A DNA stretch of 11,978 nucleotides, from the NCBI GenBank assembly GCA_021796055.1, contig JAJYOS010000098.1:1-11978 (forward strand). The letters run 5' to 3'. Below the pieces are notes generated by a model that was given only the letters and a program-made list of their open reading frames with translations, was not told the DNA's origin and did not search any database. Below are positions 1 through 7,715 of the stretch, one piece after another. How positions within the stretch are numbered: position 1 is the stretch's first letter; every line of letters starts with the position of its first letter. The position numbers were made by a program, and so were the translations under genes. This DNA is from Bacteroidota bacterium. GTDB taxonomy: Bacteria; Bacteroidota; Kryptoniia; Kryptoniales; JAKASW01.

Positions 1-1743
1 ATTGACGCGCTCCTTCTGACGGCGGCAAGCCATCATATCGTGGTTTGCTTCAATCTCTTTGCGTTCCTTCCTCCTGCAAACGGCGGCGTGAATCCTTACC
101 TTGATCCTAAATCGCTGGAGTGGCAGAACGCCTTCGCCAGCATGATTGCTTCACGTTACAAAGGGATCGGGTGGATAAATTACGATTTGATTAACGAGCC
201 GTCATATTCGCCTCCCGACAAAGTCTGGCAGGAGATCCCGATAGGCGATAAGTTCGAAAAAGCTGCGTGGAAGAAATGGGTTCTCAAAACGCATCGTGAC
301 GATCGGGACGCAATTTTGGATGACTGGCGGCAGGCAAACGGCGACACGTTTTCTCTTCCCACCGATGCGGACCTTTCATACTCCATGATAAGGGGCGACA
401 GGCTGCCGAGGAAGGGGTTGGATTTCGATATGTTCGCGCAGGATGTCGTATCGAAATGGGCCGGGAACTTGGGCGATGTGTTAGATTCTTCCGGCGGCGA
501 CCCGCTCGTGACTCTCGGGCAGGATGAAGGCGGAATGTCGGGCCGTGTGTCGCAGCAGTGGTATTATCCTTTTGTCAGTTATACTTCGGTCCATACATGG
601 TGGCTGAACAACGACCTCCTCTGGGACGTCGTCTCGACAAAGGTTCCGGAGAAGCCGGATCTCGTTGAGGAGACAGGACTGATGCGTCTCGAAAACGTTG
701 ACGGAGAATCGTGGCGAACTCCGGAGGCGGCCATGAGGCTTCTCGAAAGAAAATTTGCATACGCATTCATGGGAGAAGGCGCCGGCGCTGTCGAATGGTG
801 CTGGAACATCAACGAGTATCAGTCGACAGACAACGAGGTCTCCATTGGACTGACGCGGGCAGATGGCACAATGAAAATTGAAACTGAAGTTCTGCCCGAG
901 TTCGCGAACTTCTTCAAGAAAGCTGGACCATATCTACGGGATTATCCCACGGATCCGATAGTCGTCGTCATACCCAACTCGAGCTTCTTCACGGGCATGC
1001 CACACGCCTACGCCGGGGCGAAGCGCCTGGTGAGAGTCCTCGGTGAGAATTTCGGCGTTGCACCATCGATGCTTTCAGAATACAAATTGATTGCAGATCG
1101 CTTAAAAGGTGTCAAGCTTGTCATAGTCCCCGACGCAGGGTTTATATCTGATTCGGCGGCGTATGCCCTTTATCAGGCATCGCTTCATGGCACGAAGGTT
1201 CTCTTTACCGGAGCCGTCACGGGAAACGAATACGGTAAAGTGACAACGGATTTTAAGTTGCTGGGGATAAATCCGGGAAGCGAACCGGTAAGCCGGTACG
1301 AATTCACTCACTGGGGGCAAGGCAAAAACAAATCCGGGAATTTCGTGACCTTTAGCTCAGAGAAACCTGAACATCTTCTGAAAAGCCTCTCACCTCCTCT
1401 TGAGATCCTGAAAGGAAACATCCTTGACGAGCCGCTCCCTCTGGAAATGGCGAAGCAAAAGGGACCTTTATTAAACATGTTGACCGCTGTGATGGAGTAC
1501 TCTGGCCTCAAGCCGCGCTTGTTTGATTCACCGCTCATGTCGCGGGTGTTGTATACCGGGAATGCCGCGCTGATAGTTTGTGTCGACGAATCTTCTGCGC
1601 CGCTGACCAGAGTTGTCACGGCTGGAAACTACAAGTATAAGATACCGGTAGAGGCGGGACGTTCCAGGCTTGCTCTCGTTAATCTCAAAGACGGGAAGAT
1701 AATCGTCGCTACCAAAGGACAATCGATCATCAGGATGAACTGA
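1..1743 (+). CDS. TIM-barrel glycoside hydrolase (GH5/GH42-like) with amidotransferase-like domain, 5' truncated
   Basis: The reading frame is open from base 1, so the true start lies upstream; 580 residues are visible. A GTG at 40 is in frame but falls inside a barrel beta-strand and is unlikely to be the start. The first ~300 residues look like a clan GH-A barrel. An NEP motif near residues 65-67 supplies a probable acid/base Glu66, a His lies in VHTWW (about residue 198), and EETG places a probable nucleophile at Glu224. From about residue 318 an alpha/beta segment (IVVVIPNSS, later VKLVIVPDAG) resembles the amidotransferase-like trimerisation domain that follows the barrel in GH42 beta-galactosidases. 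The last ~70 residues look like a small beta-sandwich. Retaining hydrolysis of a beta-linked glycoside (mannoside, galactoside or glucoside) is inferred; the substrate is unknown. No signal peptide can be judged because the N-terminus is missing. The next gene begins 367 nt downstream. Confidence 0.75.
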   Translation: MDALLLTAASHHIVVCFNLFAFLPPANGGVNPYLDPKSLEWQNAFASMIASRYKGIGWINYDLINEPSYSPPDKVWQEIPIGDKFEKAAWKKWVLKTHRDDRDAILDDWRQANGDTFSLPTDADLSYSMIRGDRLPRKGLDFDMFAQDVVSKWAGNLGDVLDSSGGDPLVTLGQDEGGMSGRVSQQWYYPFVSYTSVHTWWLNNDLLWDVVSTKVPEKPDLVEETGLMRLENVDGESWRTPEAAMRLLERKFAYAFMGEGAGAVEWCWNINEYQSTDNEVSIGLTRADGTMKIETEVLPEFANFFKKAGPYLRDYPTDPIVVVIPNSSFFTGMPHAYAGAKRLVRVLGENFGVAPSMLSEYKLIADRLKGVKLVIVPDAGFISDSAAYALYQASLHGTKVLFTGAVTGNEYGKVTTDFKLLGINPGSEPVSRYEFTHWGQGKNKSGNFVTFSSEKPEHLLKSLSPPLEILKGNILDEPLPLEMAKQKGPLLNMLTAVMEYSGLKPRLFDSPLMSRVLYTGNAALIVCVDESSAPLTRVVTAGNYKYKIPVEAGRSRLALVNLKDGKIIVATKGQSIIRMN

Positions 1744-2110
1744 TATTTTCTCAATCTTAGCTGACCACCGCATCGATGAGCCAAGTTATCTGAACAAGGC
1801 GACTCAGCTGGGCCAAGTGATTCCGAAGTCATAAGGCTGATTGCGCTAACTTGCTGAGCGCGACCGGATACGGCGCCTAATTTCGGTGGGCAGTTTCAGA
1901 GGACCAAAGGACGAGTTGGGAGTGGTTTCAATTTCAGCCGGTGGTCGGTGGTGAGCGAGGTCCGAAGAGGACAACCACTCGTCAAAGCTTGTGTTTGTCT
2001 GACATTATTGCTATGTAGAGGGGCCTGGCCGGCGGCATTCCTCGAAAGGACTTGACCGGATCCTCGGGAGCGATCGCTAACATAAAACTTGTCAAAGGAG
2101 TGCTATCCGA
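1744..2110 (+). other. Gene-free leader region upstream of the GH9 gene
   Basis: No convincing coding sequence was seen in this 367-nt gap. It contains an 8-bp inverted repeat (1920-1927 with 1973-1980), a short tandem CGGTGGT duplication at 1939-1952, a 10-bp palindrome AGCGATCGCT at 2069-2078, and a Shine-Dalgarno AAAGGAG at 2094-2100 serving the ATG at 2111. No terminator with a T-run follows the upstream gene. The length suggests that the GH9 gene has its own promoter here, but no good -35/-10 pair could be picked out. Confidence 0.6.
1920..1980 (+). repeat. Inverted repeat with nested small hairpin
   Basis: GAGTGGTT at 1920-1927 is perfectly complementary to AACCACTC at 1973-1980. Next to the right arm, GTCC at 1960-1963 can pair with GGAC at 1969-1972 across a 5-nt loop. 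In RNA the small hairpin could stack on the outer stem. The outer loop is long (45 nt) and there is no T-run, so this is not a typical terminator. It may be a folded leader of the GH9 transcript or a chance repeat. Confidence 0.3.
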
Positions 2111-4660
2111 ATGATGAAATCAAGTTACAGTTTTGGCGGTTGGGTGAGGGTGAGCTCATTGTTTCACTTAGGTCGGCTGGAGTTTTCTCGACTAATCATG
2201 GCGTGCTGCATGTCGCTGTTCATCGCGGGCACAGCGTTTAGTCAGTCCGAACGCCTTTCAGATTCCCTCCATATAAATAGCGAAGGCTATTTCGAGATGC
2301 AGGGGCTTAACGTAATGGCTTACAGCGATTTTTATCCTGAAGGCCATCAGGGCGGAATTACTATTGTCCAGTTTGGTGAACGTGACGCCGCGAACGGAGA
2401 TGTCCGAATAGATCCGACTCCCGGGCAGTGGTCGCCGGTGCCGAAGATGGGACCGCGCGTGGTGGATCGCAAGGATGGTATTATCAAAGTAACGCTCTGG
2501 TATCCGGACTCGAGCCAGGATGGAAAGGGTTTCAATCCGCTAGTTTATCCAAAACTTAATTTCAAATACACCGTCGAGACGAAGGCGGTTGGTTCCGGCG
2601 TTGAGGTCACTGTGAATCTAGACAGGCCTCTTCCGGAGAAATGGTCCAACCGAGTCGGCTTCAATATGGAACTCTTCCCCGGAAGCTACTTTGGAAAGTA
2701 CTATCTAATGGATGGGAAATCTGGTGTCTTTCCGAGACAGGAAGACAGCCCATTATACCGCAATTCCCAAGGCAACCTCGAGGTGAAACCGATGGCAGTC
2801 GGGAAGGATCTGATCGTCTCGCCGGGAGATCCGAAGACCGAGATTAACTTCGTCAGTATGAAAGGGAATCTCGAGCTGATAGACGGACGCGGTTTGTACA
2901 ACAACGGATGGTTCGTGATACGCTCGACGATTCCCTCGGGTGAGACGAAAAATGTTGTCGAGTGGATGATCAGCCCCAAGACAGACACAAGCTGGCGGTA
3001 CACGCCGGTCGTCCAGGTGTCTCAGGTTGGTTACGCGCCTTCACAAGGAAAGTTTGCGGTGATCGAGCTCGACAAACTCACCGAGAGCTACCACCCAATT
3101 CAGCTTGTTCGTGTAACTCCGGATTCTGAAATGGTGGTGAAGACGGATTCTCATCCGGTTCCCTGGGGAGATTTCCTCAGGTATAAATATCTGAAATTCG
3201 ATTTCACAGATGTGACAGCTCCGGGAATTTATAAAGTACGTTATGGGAAAGAGGAGTCGAACGAATTTCAAATAGCGGCGAACGTATATGCTCATAACGT
3301 CTGGCAGCCGACGCTCGAATTTTTTCTCGCCGAGCAGATGTGCCACATGAAAGTCGAAGACAGGTACAGGGTATGGCACGGCCTCTGTCATATGGACGAC
3401 GCGACGATGGCGCCAATCAATAAGGATCATTTCGATGGGTACTTCGAGGGGCCATCAACGCTCTGCAAATGGAAATCGGGACAACACGTGCCGGGCCTGA
3501 ACATCGGAGGGTGGCACGACGCCGGCGATTACGATCTCAGGGTCGAATCGCAGGCAGGAACGGTTTACAAGCTCGGCCTCATGTATGAACTCTTCCACAA
3601 CAATATAGACCAGACTTCAATCAACGAAACGACAAGGCTGACCCAGATACACGTCCCCGATGGCAAGCCCGATATTCTCGAGCAGATGGAACACGGACTC
3701 CTCCAGATCGTGGCGGGATATACGGAGTGCGGCATTCACTTCCGTGGTATCCAGGAAGCCACGCTGCATCAGTACACACTGCTGGGCGACGGGATGAACG
3801 CAACTGACAATCTTGTTTACCGGCCTGGGGCGACGGACCCGATTTTGCATCGGCCGCTGAAGCCTGACGATAGGATGGTCTTCACACAGACAGATCCGAG
3901 GCGCGAGCTGTATGTCGCCGCGGCTCTTGCCGAGTCGTACAGGGTGATGAAGAATTTTGACCGTCCCCTCGCCGAAAAGAGTCTCGCTCTTGCGGAGAAA
4001 GTGTTCAGAGAAGATGCTTACGCGCCTGCACCCGTCAAGATAAACGCCGCCGCGGAGCTGTATCTCACGACGGGCAAGAAAGAGTACGAAGATTTCCTAA
4101 TCGCCAATGTGGATACTATCTGCGAAAACGTGCTGCCTTACAGCATCGAACTGGGAAGAATCACCTTCAAGATTAACAACAGCGAGTTCACCGCGAAAGT
4201 GCAAAGGGCTGTGGAAGCAACTGTGGCCAAAGTCAACCAAATGATGAAGCAAAATCCTTATGGCGTTCCGTACAAGCCGTACATCTGGGGAGCTGGCTGG
4301 CAGATACAGGAGTTTGGAGTCGATATGCTTTTCCTCCATCTCGGCTTCCCAAAGCTTGTCACCGATAATTACGCGTGGAACGCTCTCGACTTCGTTCTCG
4401 GCTGTCATCCGGGGAGTAACACCGCTTCGTTTGTCTCAGGAGTCGGTGTAAATTCGATGACAGTCGCGTACGGCGCTAACAGGGCGGACTGGTCATATAT
4501 TCCCGGGGGTGTCGCTAGCGGCACGGCGCTCATAAGACCCGACCTTCCGGAGTTGAAGGTCTGGCCGTATTTCTGGCAGCAGGGGGAATACGTGATGGGC
4601 GGCGGAGCGACAAACTTCATGCTGCTTGCCATGGCAGCGGATAATCTATTGAACAAATAG
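2111..4660 (+). CDS. Exported glycoside hydrolase family 9 protein with extra N-terminal domain
   Basis: AAAGGAG lies 10 nt before the first of two adjacent ATGs, which supports this start. Residues ~28-44 form a hydrophobic signal segment with probable cleavage after AFS, preceded by an unusually long n-region. Residues ~45-295 form a beta-rich domain of unrecognised function. Residues ~298-395 match the Ig-like N-terminal domain of GH9 enzymes (VSQVGYAPSQGKFAV). Residues ~395-849 form the alpha/alpha-barrel. HDAGDY carries Asp470 and Asp473, the usual base and water-positioning pair of this inverting family, and Glu826 in QGEYVMGGG fits the catalytic acid. The familiar PHHR-type loop of endoglucanases is not seen; CHPGSN and YGANRADW occupy that region. 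GH9 members include endo-glucanases and exo-acting enzymes such as exo-glucosaminidases. A beta-glycan substrate is likely but not fixed. The product is periplasmic or secreted. The next gene starts about 66 nt downstream, consistent with cotranscription. Confidence 0.88.
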   Translation: MMKSSYSFGGWVRVSSLFHLGRLEFSRLIMACCMSLFIAGTAFSQSERLSDSLHINSEGYFEMQGLNVMAYSDFYPEGHQGGITIVQFGERDAANGDVRIDPTPGQWSPVPKMGPRVVDRKDGIIKVTLWYPDSSQDGKGFNPLVYPKLNFKYTVETKAVGSGVEVTVNLDRPLPEKWSNRVGFNMELFPGSYFGKYYLMDGKSGVFPRQEDSPLYRNSQGNLEVKPMAVGKDLIVSPGDPKTEINFVSMKGNLELIDGRGLYNNGWFVIRSTIPSGETKNVVEWMISPKTDTSWRYTPVVQVSQVGYAPSQGKFAVIELDKLTESYHPIQLVRVTPDSEMVVKTDSHPVPWGDFLRYKYLKFDFTDVTAPGIYKVRYGKEESNEFQIAANVYAHNVWQPTLEFFLAEQMCHMKVEDRYRVWHGLCHMDDATMAPINKDHFDGYFEGPSTLCKWKSGQHVPGLNIGGWHDAGDYDLRVESQAGTVYKLGLMYELFHNNIDQTSINETTRLTQIHVPDGKPDILEQMEHGLLQIVAGYTECGIHFRGIQEATLHQYTLLGDGMNATDNLVYRPGATDPILHRPLKPDDRMVFTQTDPRRELYVAAALAESYRVMKNFDRPLAEKSLALAEKVFREDAYAPAPVKINAAAELYLTTGKKEYEDFLIANVDTICENVLPYSIELGRITFKINNSEFTAKVQRAVEATVAKVNQMMKQNPYGVPYKPYIWGAGWQIQEFGVDMLFLHLGFPKLVTDNYAWNALDFVLGCHPGSNTASFVSGVGVNSMTVAYGANRADWSYIPGGVASGTALIRPDLPELKVWPYFWQQGEYVMGGGATNFMLLAMAADNLLNK

Positions 4661-4723
4661 AAAATTGAACAGGGAGTTGCCGTTATGGATGAAAGGATAA
4701 AATAAAGTGAACGAGCTGGAAAG

Positions 4724-6259
4724 TTGATGCGGGGGCTGCTGGTCGTCGTTTGCGGCTGTACCATGATGGGGAGTATCGCGTTGTGTCGGCCGGAATTCCC
4801 TCTCGGCTCCATGAAATTCACGAGTGAGACTAACGTTGGTAATGTCAAACTGCCGGGGTCTGTCGTGTACAGCGCCGCAAGGCGAACCTACCGAGTGACC
4901 GGATGCGGCAACAACATGTGGTTCAACGAAGACGACTTCTATTATGTCTGGAGAAGAGTAAAGGGAGACTCCGGGGTCGAGACAGAAGTCACCTGGATGG
5001 GAAAGGGAAAAATGGAAGACCGGAAGGCCGCTTGGGTAATTAGGGCCGGACTCGCAAAGGACGATCCATATGTCGACGCGGTCGACCACGCTCGCGGGCT
5101 CCTTTGCTTGCAGTACAGGCTCGTCAAGGGAGGCACGACGCTTGAAGTGCGATCTCCGATTTGGGCGCCCGTGAGACCTGAAGGAATCACGAGCTGGGTC
5201 CCGCACACATGGATGATACTCGAGCGAGACGGGAATCAATTCACAATGTGAGTCGTTCAGAATGGGAAGAAATTTACGGTCGGCACTGTGACGGTCGATT
5301 CGCCCGAAAATGTTTACGCGGGACTTGGCGTTTGCTCTCGCGACTCCACGATTTCCGAAACCGCCGTTTTCTCACATTTGAATTTCAAAGAAATCGGAGT
5401 GATACCCATGGAACAAAGAGTAGTTCAAAGCTCGCTCGAGACGATTGAGATAGATTCCGGCAAAAGAACCACGGTCTACAGCGCTAAGGAACATTTCGAG
5501 GCGCCTAACTGGAGCAGGGATGGAAAGACACTCTATTTCAACATGGAAGGACATGTATATACCATTCCGGTCACTGGAGGAAAGCCTAAGTTATTGGACA
5601 CAGGCTTCGCCGACAGGTGCAACAATGATCATGGCCTTTCCCCGGACGGAAAAGAACTTGCCATAAGCGACCAGACCAAGGACGGCAAGTCGCGCATTCA
5701 TATCCTTCCCAGTGGCGGAGGGACGCCGCGGTTGATCACTGAGCTTGGGCCGTCCTATTGGCACGGATGGTCTCCCGACGGGCAGACTCTTGCGTACTGC
5801 GCAGAGCGCGGAGAGAACTTTGACATATATACCATTCGCGTACACGGAGGAGAGGAGACGAGGCTGACTACCGCGCCCGGTCTCGACGACGGTCCGGACT
5901 ACTCGCCCGACGGCAAATATATTTACTTCAATTCCGAGAGAACAGGGATGATGAAAATATGGCGGATGAAGTCAGACGGATCCGATCAGACCCAGGTTAC
6001 CACTAACGACGGATGCAACGACTGGTTCCCGCATCCGTCGCCTGACGGAAGGTGGGTAGTCTTTGTCTCATACTCGAAGGATGTGAAAGGCCATCCTCCA
6101 AACAAGGATGTTGTGCTGAGAGTAATGTCCACTTCGGGCGGCGAACCGAAAATCCTCGCGACGCTTTTCGGCGGTCAGGGCACGATCAACGTCCCCTCAT
6201 GGTCTCCCGATAGCAAGTATTTCGCCTTCGTGAGTTACAGGCTCGTCAAGTTAAGTTGA
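4724..6259 (+). pseudogene. Concanavalin-like domain plus TolB-type six-bladed propeller, interrupted by in-frame TGA
   Basis: One continuous frame of about 510 codons is broken only by TGA at 5249-5251. The start is ATG 4727 (or TTG 4724), behind a weak GGAAAG. Residues ~1-20 are hydrophobic and look like a signal peptide or lipoprotein signal (SIALC). Residues ~24-215 resemble a concanavalin-like/DUF1349-type jelly-roll. The TGA sits late in it, between FTM and VVQNGKKF, where relatives (from memory) have Trp, so one TGG-to-TGA change explains it. The rest is a PD40/TolB-type propeller with six motifs about 42-55 residues apart: WSRDGK (262), LSPDGK (304), WSPDGQ (348), YSPDGK (392), PSPDGR (437) and WSPDSK (492). 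Such proteins are often annotated as TolB-like or 'biopolymer transporter' proteins; carbohydrate or protein binding in the periplasm is plausible, and no catalytic residues are recognised. It may be a recent pseudogene, a sequencing error, or two translated parts. Confidence 0.7.
5396..5410 (+). promoter_or_regulatory. Possible internal ribosome binding site and ATG before the propeller domain
   Basis: GGAG at 5396-5399 lies 8 nt before an in-frame ATG at 5408-5410. This falls almost exactly at the junction between the concanavalin-like domain and the propeller, downstream of the premature TGA. Reinitiation here would give a propeller of about 283 residues without a signal peptide. The spacing is good, but such sites arise often by chance. 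Confidence 0.3.
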
Positions 6260-6385
6260 ATCGGCGGGAACAGCCTTTAATGGTACACGAACCTGCTCCC
6301 ATTTTTCGGAAAACTGCTCGGCAGTGGAAACGCGTCAGCTGCGGCTTAAGAAAATATTGAAATTGAATATCGAGGGTTTGAAGAG

Positions 6386-7372
6386 ATGAAAGTGCTATTT
6401 ATCGGTGGAACCGGAAACATAAGTGCGTCGGTTAGCAGGCTTTGCGTGGAAATGGGAATCGACCTCTACCTTCTAAACCGTGGTACGCGAGGAGTAAAGA
6501 TAAAAGGGGCCAGGACGATACTCGGCGATGTCTCCAAGCCGGGTGAGTTGTCGCGCGTGCTTAAAGGCCACAAGTGGGACGCCGTCGTAAATTGGATCGC
6601 ATTCATACGGGAGGACGTCGAGAGAGACATTGAACTCTTTCGAGGGAAGACCGGACAGTACGTATTCATAAGCTCTGCTTCCGTTTACCAGAGGCCGCCG
6701 GCGTATCCTATCATCACCGAATCGACACCACTGGTTAATCCATATTGGGAATATTCGAAAAACAAGATCGCGTGCGAAGAGACGCTGAACCATGCCTATT
6801 GCAACGGAGCGTTCCCGGTCACTATAGTTCGCCCCTCGTTCACGTATGATACAGTGATTCCGCTGGCCATCGGAGGCTGGAACGAGTACACGGTAGTTGA
6901 CAGGATGAAGATGGGGAAGAAGATAATCGTTCACGGTGACGGTACGTCGTTATGGACGATAACCCACTCGGAAGATTTCGCGAAAGGATTCGTCGGGTTG
7001 CTCGGTCATCAGCAGGCGATCGGTCAGTCGTTCACGATAACGTCCGACGAAGTGTTGACCTGGGACCAGATATATCGGACCGTAGCCGAGGCCGCAGGAG
7101 TGGAGGCGAACATCGTACACATCGCGACTGATTTTCTCGTGCGGTCCAATGAATCGTTGAGGGGAACGTTGCTTGGGGACAAATCGCATTGCGCGATATT
7201 CGATAACTCCAAGATAAAGGCGTTCGTGCCTGGTTTCAAGGCGACGATGCCTTTGAATGTTGGTGTGAAGAAAACGCTGGCATGGTTCGATGCGAGCCCG
7301 AAGAGAAAGGTAATTCTGGAGAGCACTAATGAGATGATTGACCGAATAATAGGGGCGTATGAGAAGATATGA
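6386..7372 (+). CDS. Extended SDR, NAD-dependent epimerase/dehydratase family protein
   Basis: The 328-residue product is the usual length for extended short-chain dehydrogenase/reductases. GAGGG at 6372-6376 lies 9 nt before the ATG. The N-terminus has the Rossmann glycine motif GGTGNIS (residues 7-13). NRG at residues 31-33, after the second strand, replaces the acidic residue that favours NAD, so NADP use is possible. ISSASVY (residues 95-101) supplies the conserved Ser region, and YSKNK (Tyr123 to Lys127) is the catalytic YxxxK. The C-terminal half (HSEDFAKGF, ITSDEVLTW) fits the substrate-binding part of nucleotide-sugar epimerases or reductases. No signal peptide is present, so it should be cytoplasmic. 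Its place between glycan-degrading genes suggests a sugar or sugar-nucleotide substrate, but the reaction cannot be named. It lies 126 nt after the propeller gene; no terminator is visible on either side. Confidence 0.85.
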   Translation: MKVLFIGGTGNISASVSRLCVEMGIDLYLLNRGTRGVKIKGARTILGDVSKPGELSRVLKGHKWDAVVNWIAFIREDVERDIELFRGKTGQYVFISSASVYQRPPAYPIITESTPLVNPYWEYSKNKIACEETLNHAYCNGAFPVTIVRPSFTYDTVIPLAIGGWNEYTVVDRMKMGKKIIVHGDGTSLWTITHSEDFAKGFVGLLGHQQAIGQSFTITSDEVLTWDQIYRTVAEAAGVEANIVHIATDFLVRSNESLRGTLLGDKSHCAIFDNSKIKAFVPGFKATMPLNVGVKKTLAWFDASPKRKVILESTNEMIDRIIGAYEKI

Positions 7373-7478
7373 AAAGCACTACCGAAAGCCTATTAGAGCA
7401 TCCTTTACCCTTCACCCCCAAACTTGGAGAAGTTGAAAACGAAAGACGGTCTCAGCCTTATTTAGCTTTCCTGAAACG

Positions 7479-7501
7479 GTACTCTGATCGATTCAGAGTA
7501 C
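7479..7501. repeat. Perfect 9-bp inverted repeat with 5-nt spacer (operator-like)
   Basis: GTACTCTGA at 7479-7487 and TCAGAGTAC at 7493-7501 are exact reverse complements around TCGAT. The site is about 62 bp upstream of a TTGACA hexamer and about 215 bp before the epimerase gene. The size and symmetry suit binding by a dimeric transcription factor; a DNA or RNA hairpin is also possible. No T-run follows, so it is not an intrinsic terminator. No second copy was noticed in the window. Confidence 0.45.
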
Positions 7502-7562
7502 GGGACGTCCGGAATACCAATACGGGAGGTGAAGTGGAACACATAGGAGATGACCGCCATAT

Positions 7563-7591
7563 TTGACAATCCAGCCGCGACGGACTAATTT
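7563..7591 (+). promoter_or_regulatory. Candidate sigma70-type promoter for the epimerase pair
   Basis: A perfect TTGACA at 7563-7568 is followed 17 nt later by TAATTT at 7586-7591, which matches the -10 consensus at only three of six positions. Transcription would begin near 7598 and leave a leader of about 118 nt. The location, downstream of the palindrome and upstream of the epimerase gene, makes it the best promoter candidate in the gap. The weak -10 and the uncertain lineage keep confidence low. Confidence 0.3.
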
Positions 7592-7715
7592 TAGTTAACC
7601 TTTTGGAAAAAGCCTCAAAGGGAGAGAGGAAAAAATAGATATTGAAACCCGGTCTTCCGGAAGCGGATGGATATTAGCCCACCAGAGATGCGATAAAACA
7701 ACCAAGGGAGAAGCC

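Larger units (their letters stand above)
7373..7715 (+). other. Intergenic regulatory region before the epimerase pair
   Basis: This 343-nt gap has no convincing gene. An open frame at 7369-7566 could encode 65 residues and its ATG overlaps the preceding TGA, but its only purine-rich site is 2 nt from the start, its product resembles nothing recognised, and it contains a strong palindrome. The gap holds that palindrome (7479-7501), a TTGACA promoter candidate (7563-7591), a 10-bp palindrome CTTCCGGAAG at 7654-7663, and the Shine-Dalgarno AAGGGAG at 7704-7710 for the ATG at 7716. Confidence 0.55.

Noticed and set aside
1989..2017. TTGTGT with TATGTA as a promoter
   Set aside because: The spacing of 17 is good but both hexamers match consensus poorly; no better than chance in a 367-nt gap.
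2069..2078. AGCGATCGCT palindrome, similar to the cyanobacterial HIP1 octamer
   Set aside because: Only one copy was noticed and nothing else in the window suggests a cyanobacterium.
2052..2083. TTGACC with TAACAT as a promoter for the GH9 gene
   Set aside because: The spacer is about 20 nt and the -10 is weak, so the pair is not convincing.
4646..5239. Minus-strand open frame of 197 codons
   Set aside because: It lies opposite the concanavalin-like coding region, shows no domain pattern and no good ribosome site; it is a shadow of the plus-strand gene.
5249..5251. Selenocysteine at the in-frame TGA
   Set aside because: The position fits Trp rather than Cys in relatives, the family has no redox role, and no clear SECIS-like hairpin follows directly.
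7369..7566. A 65-residue open frame whose ATG overlaps the stop of the SDR gene
   Set aside because: The purine-rich site is only 2 nt from the start, the product has no recognisable features, and the frame contains a near-perfect palindrome; noncoding regulatory DNA is more likely.
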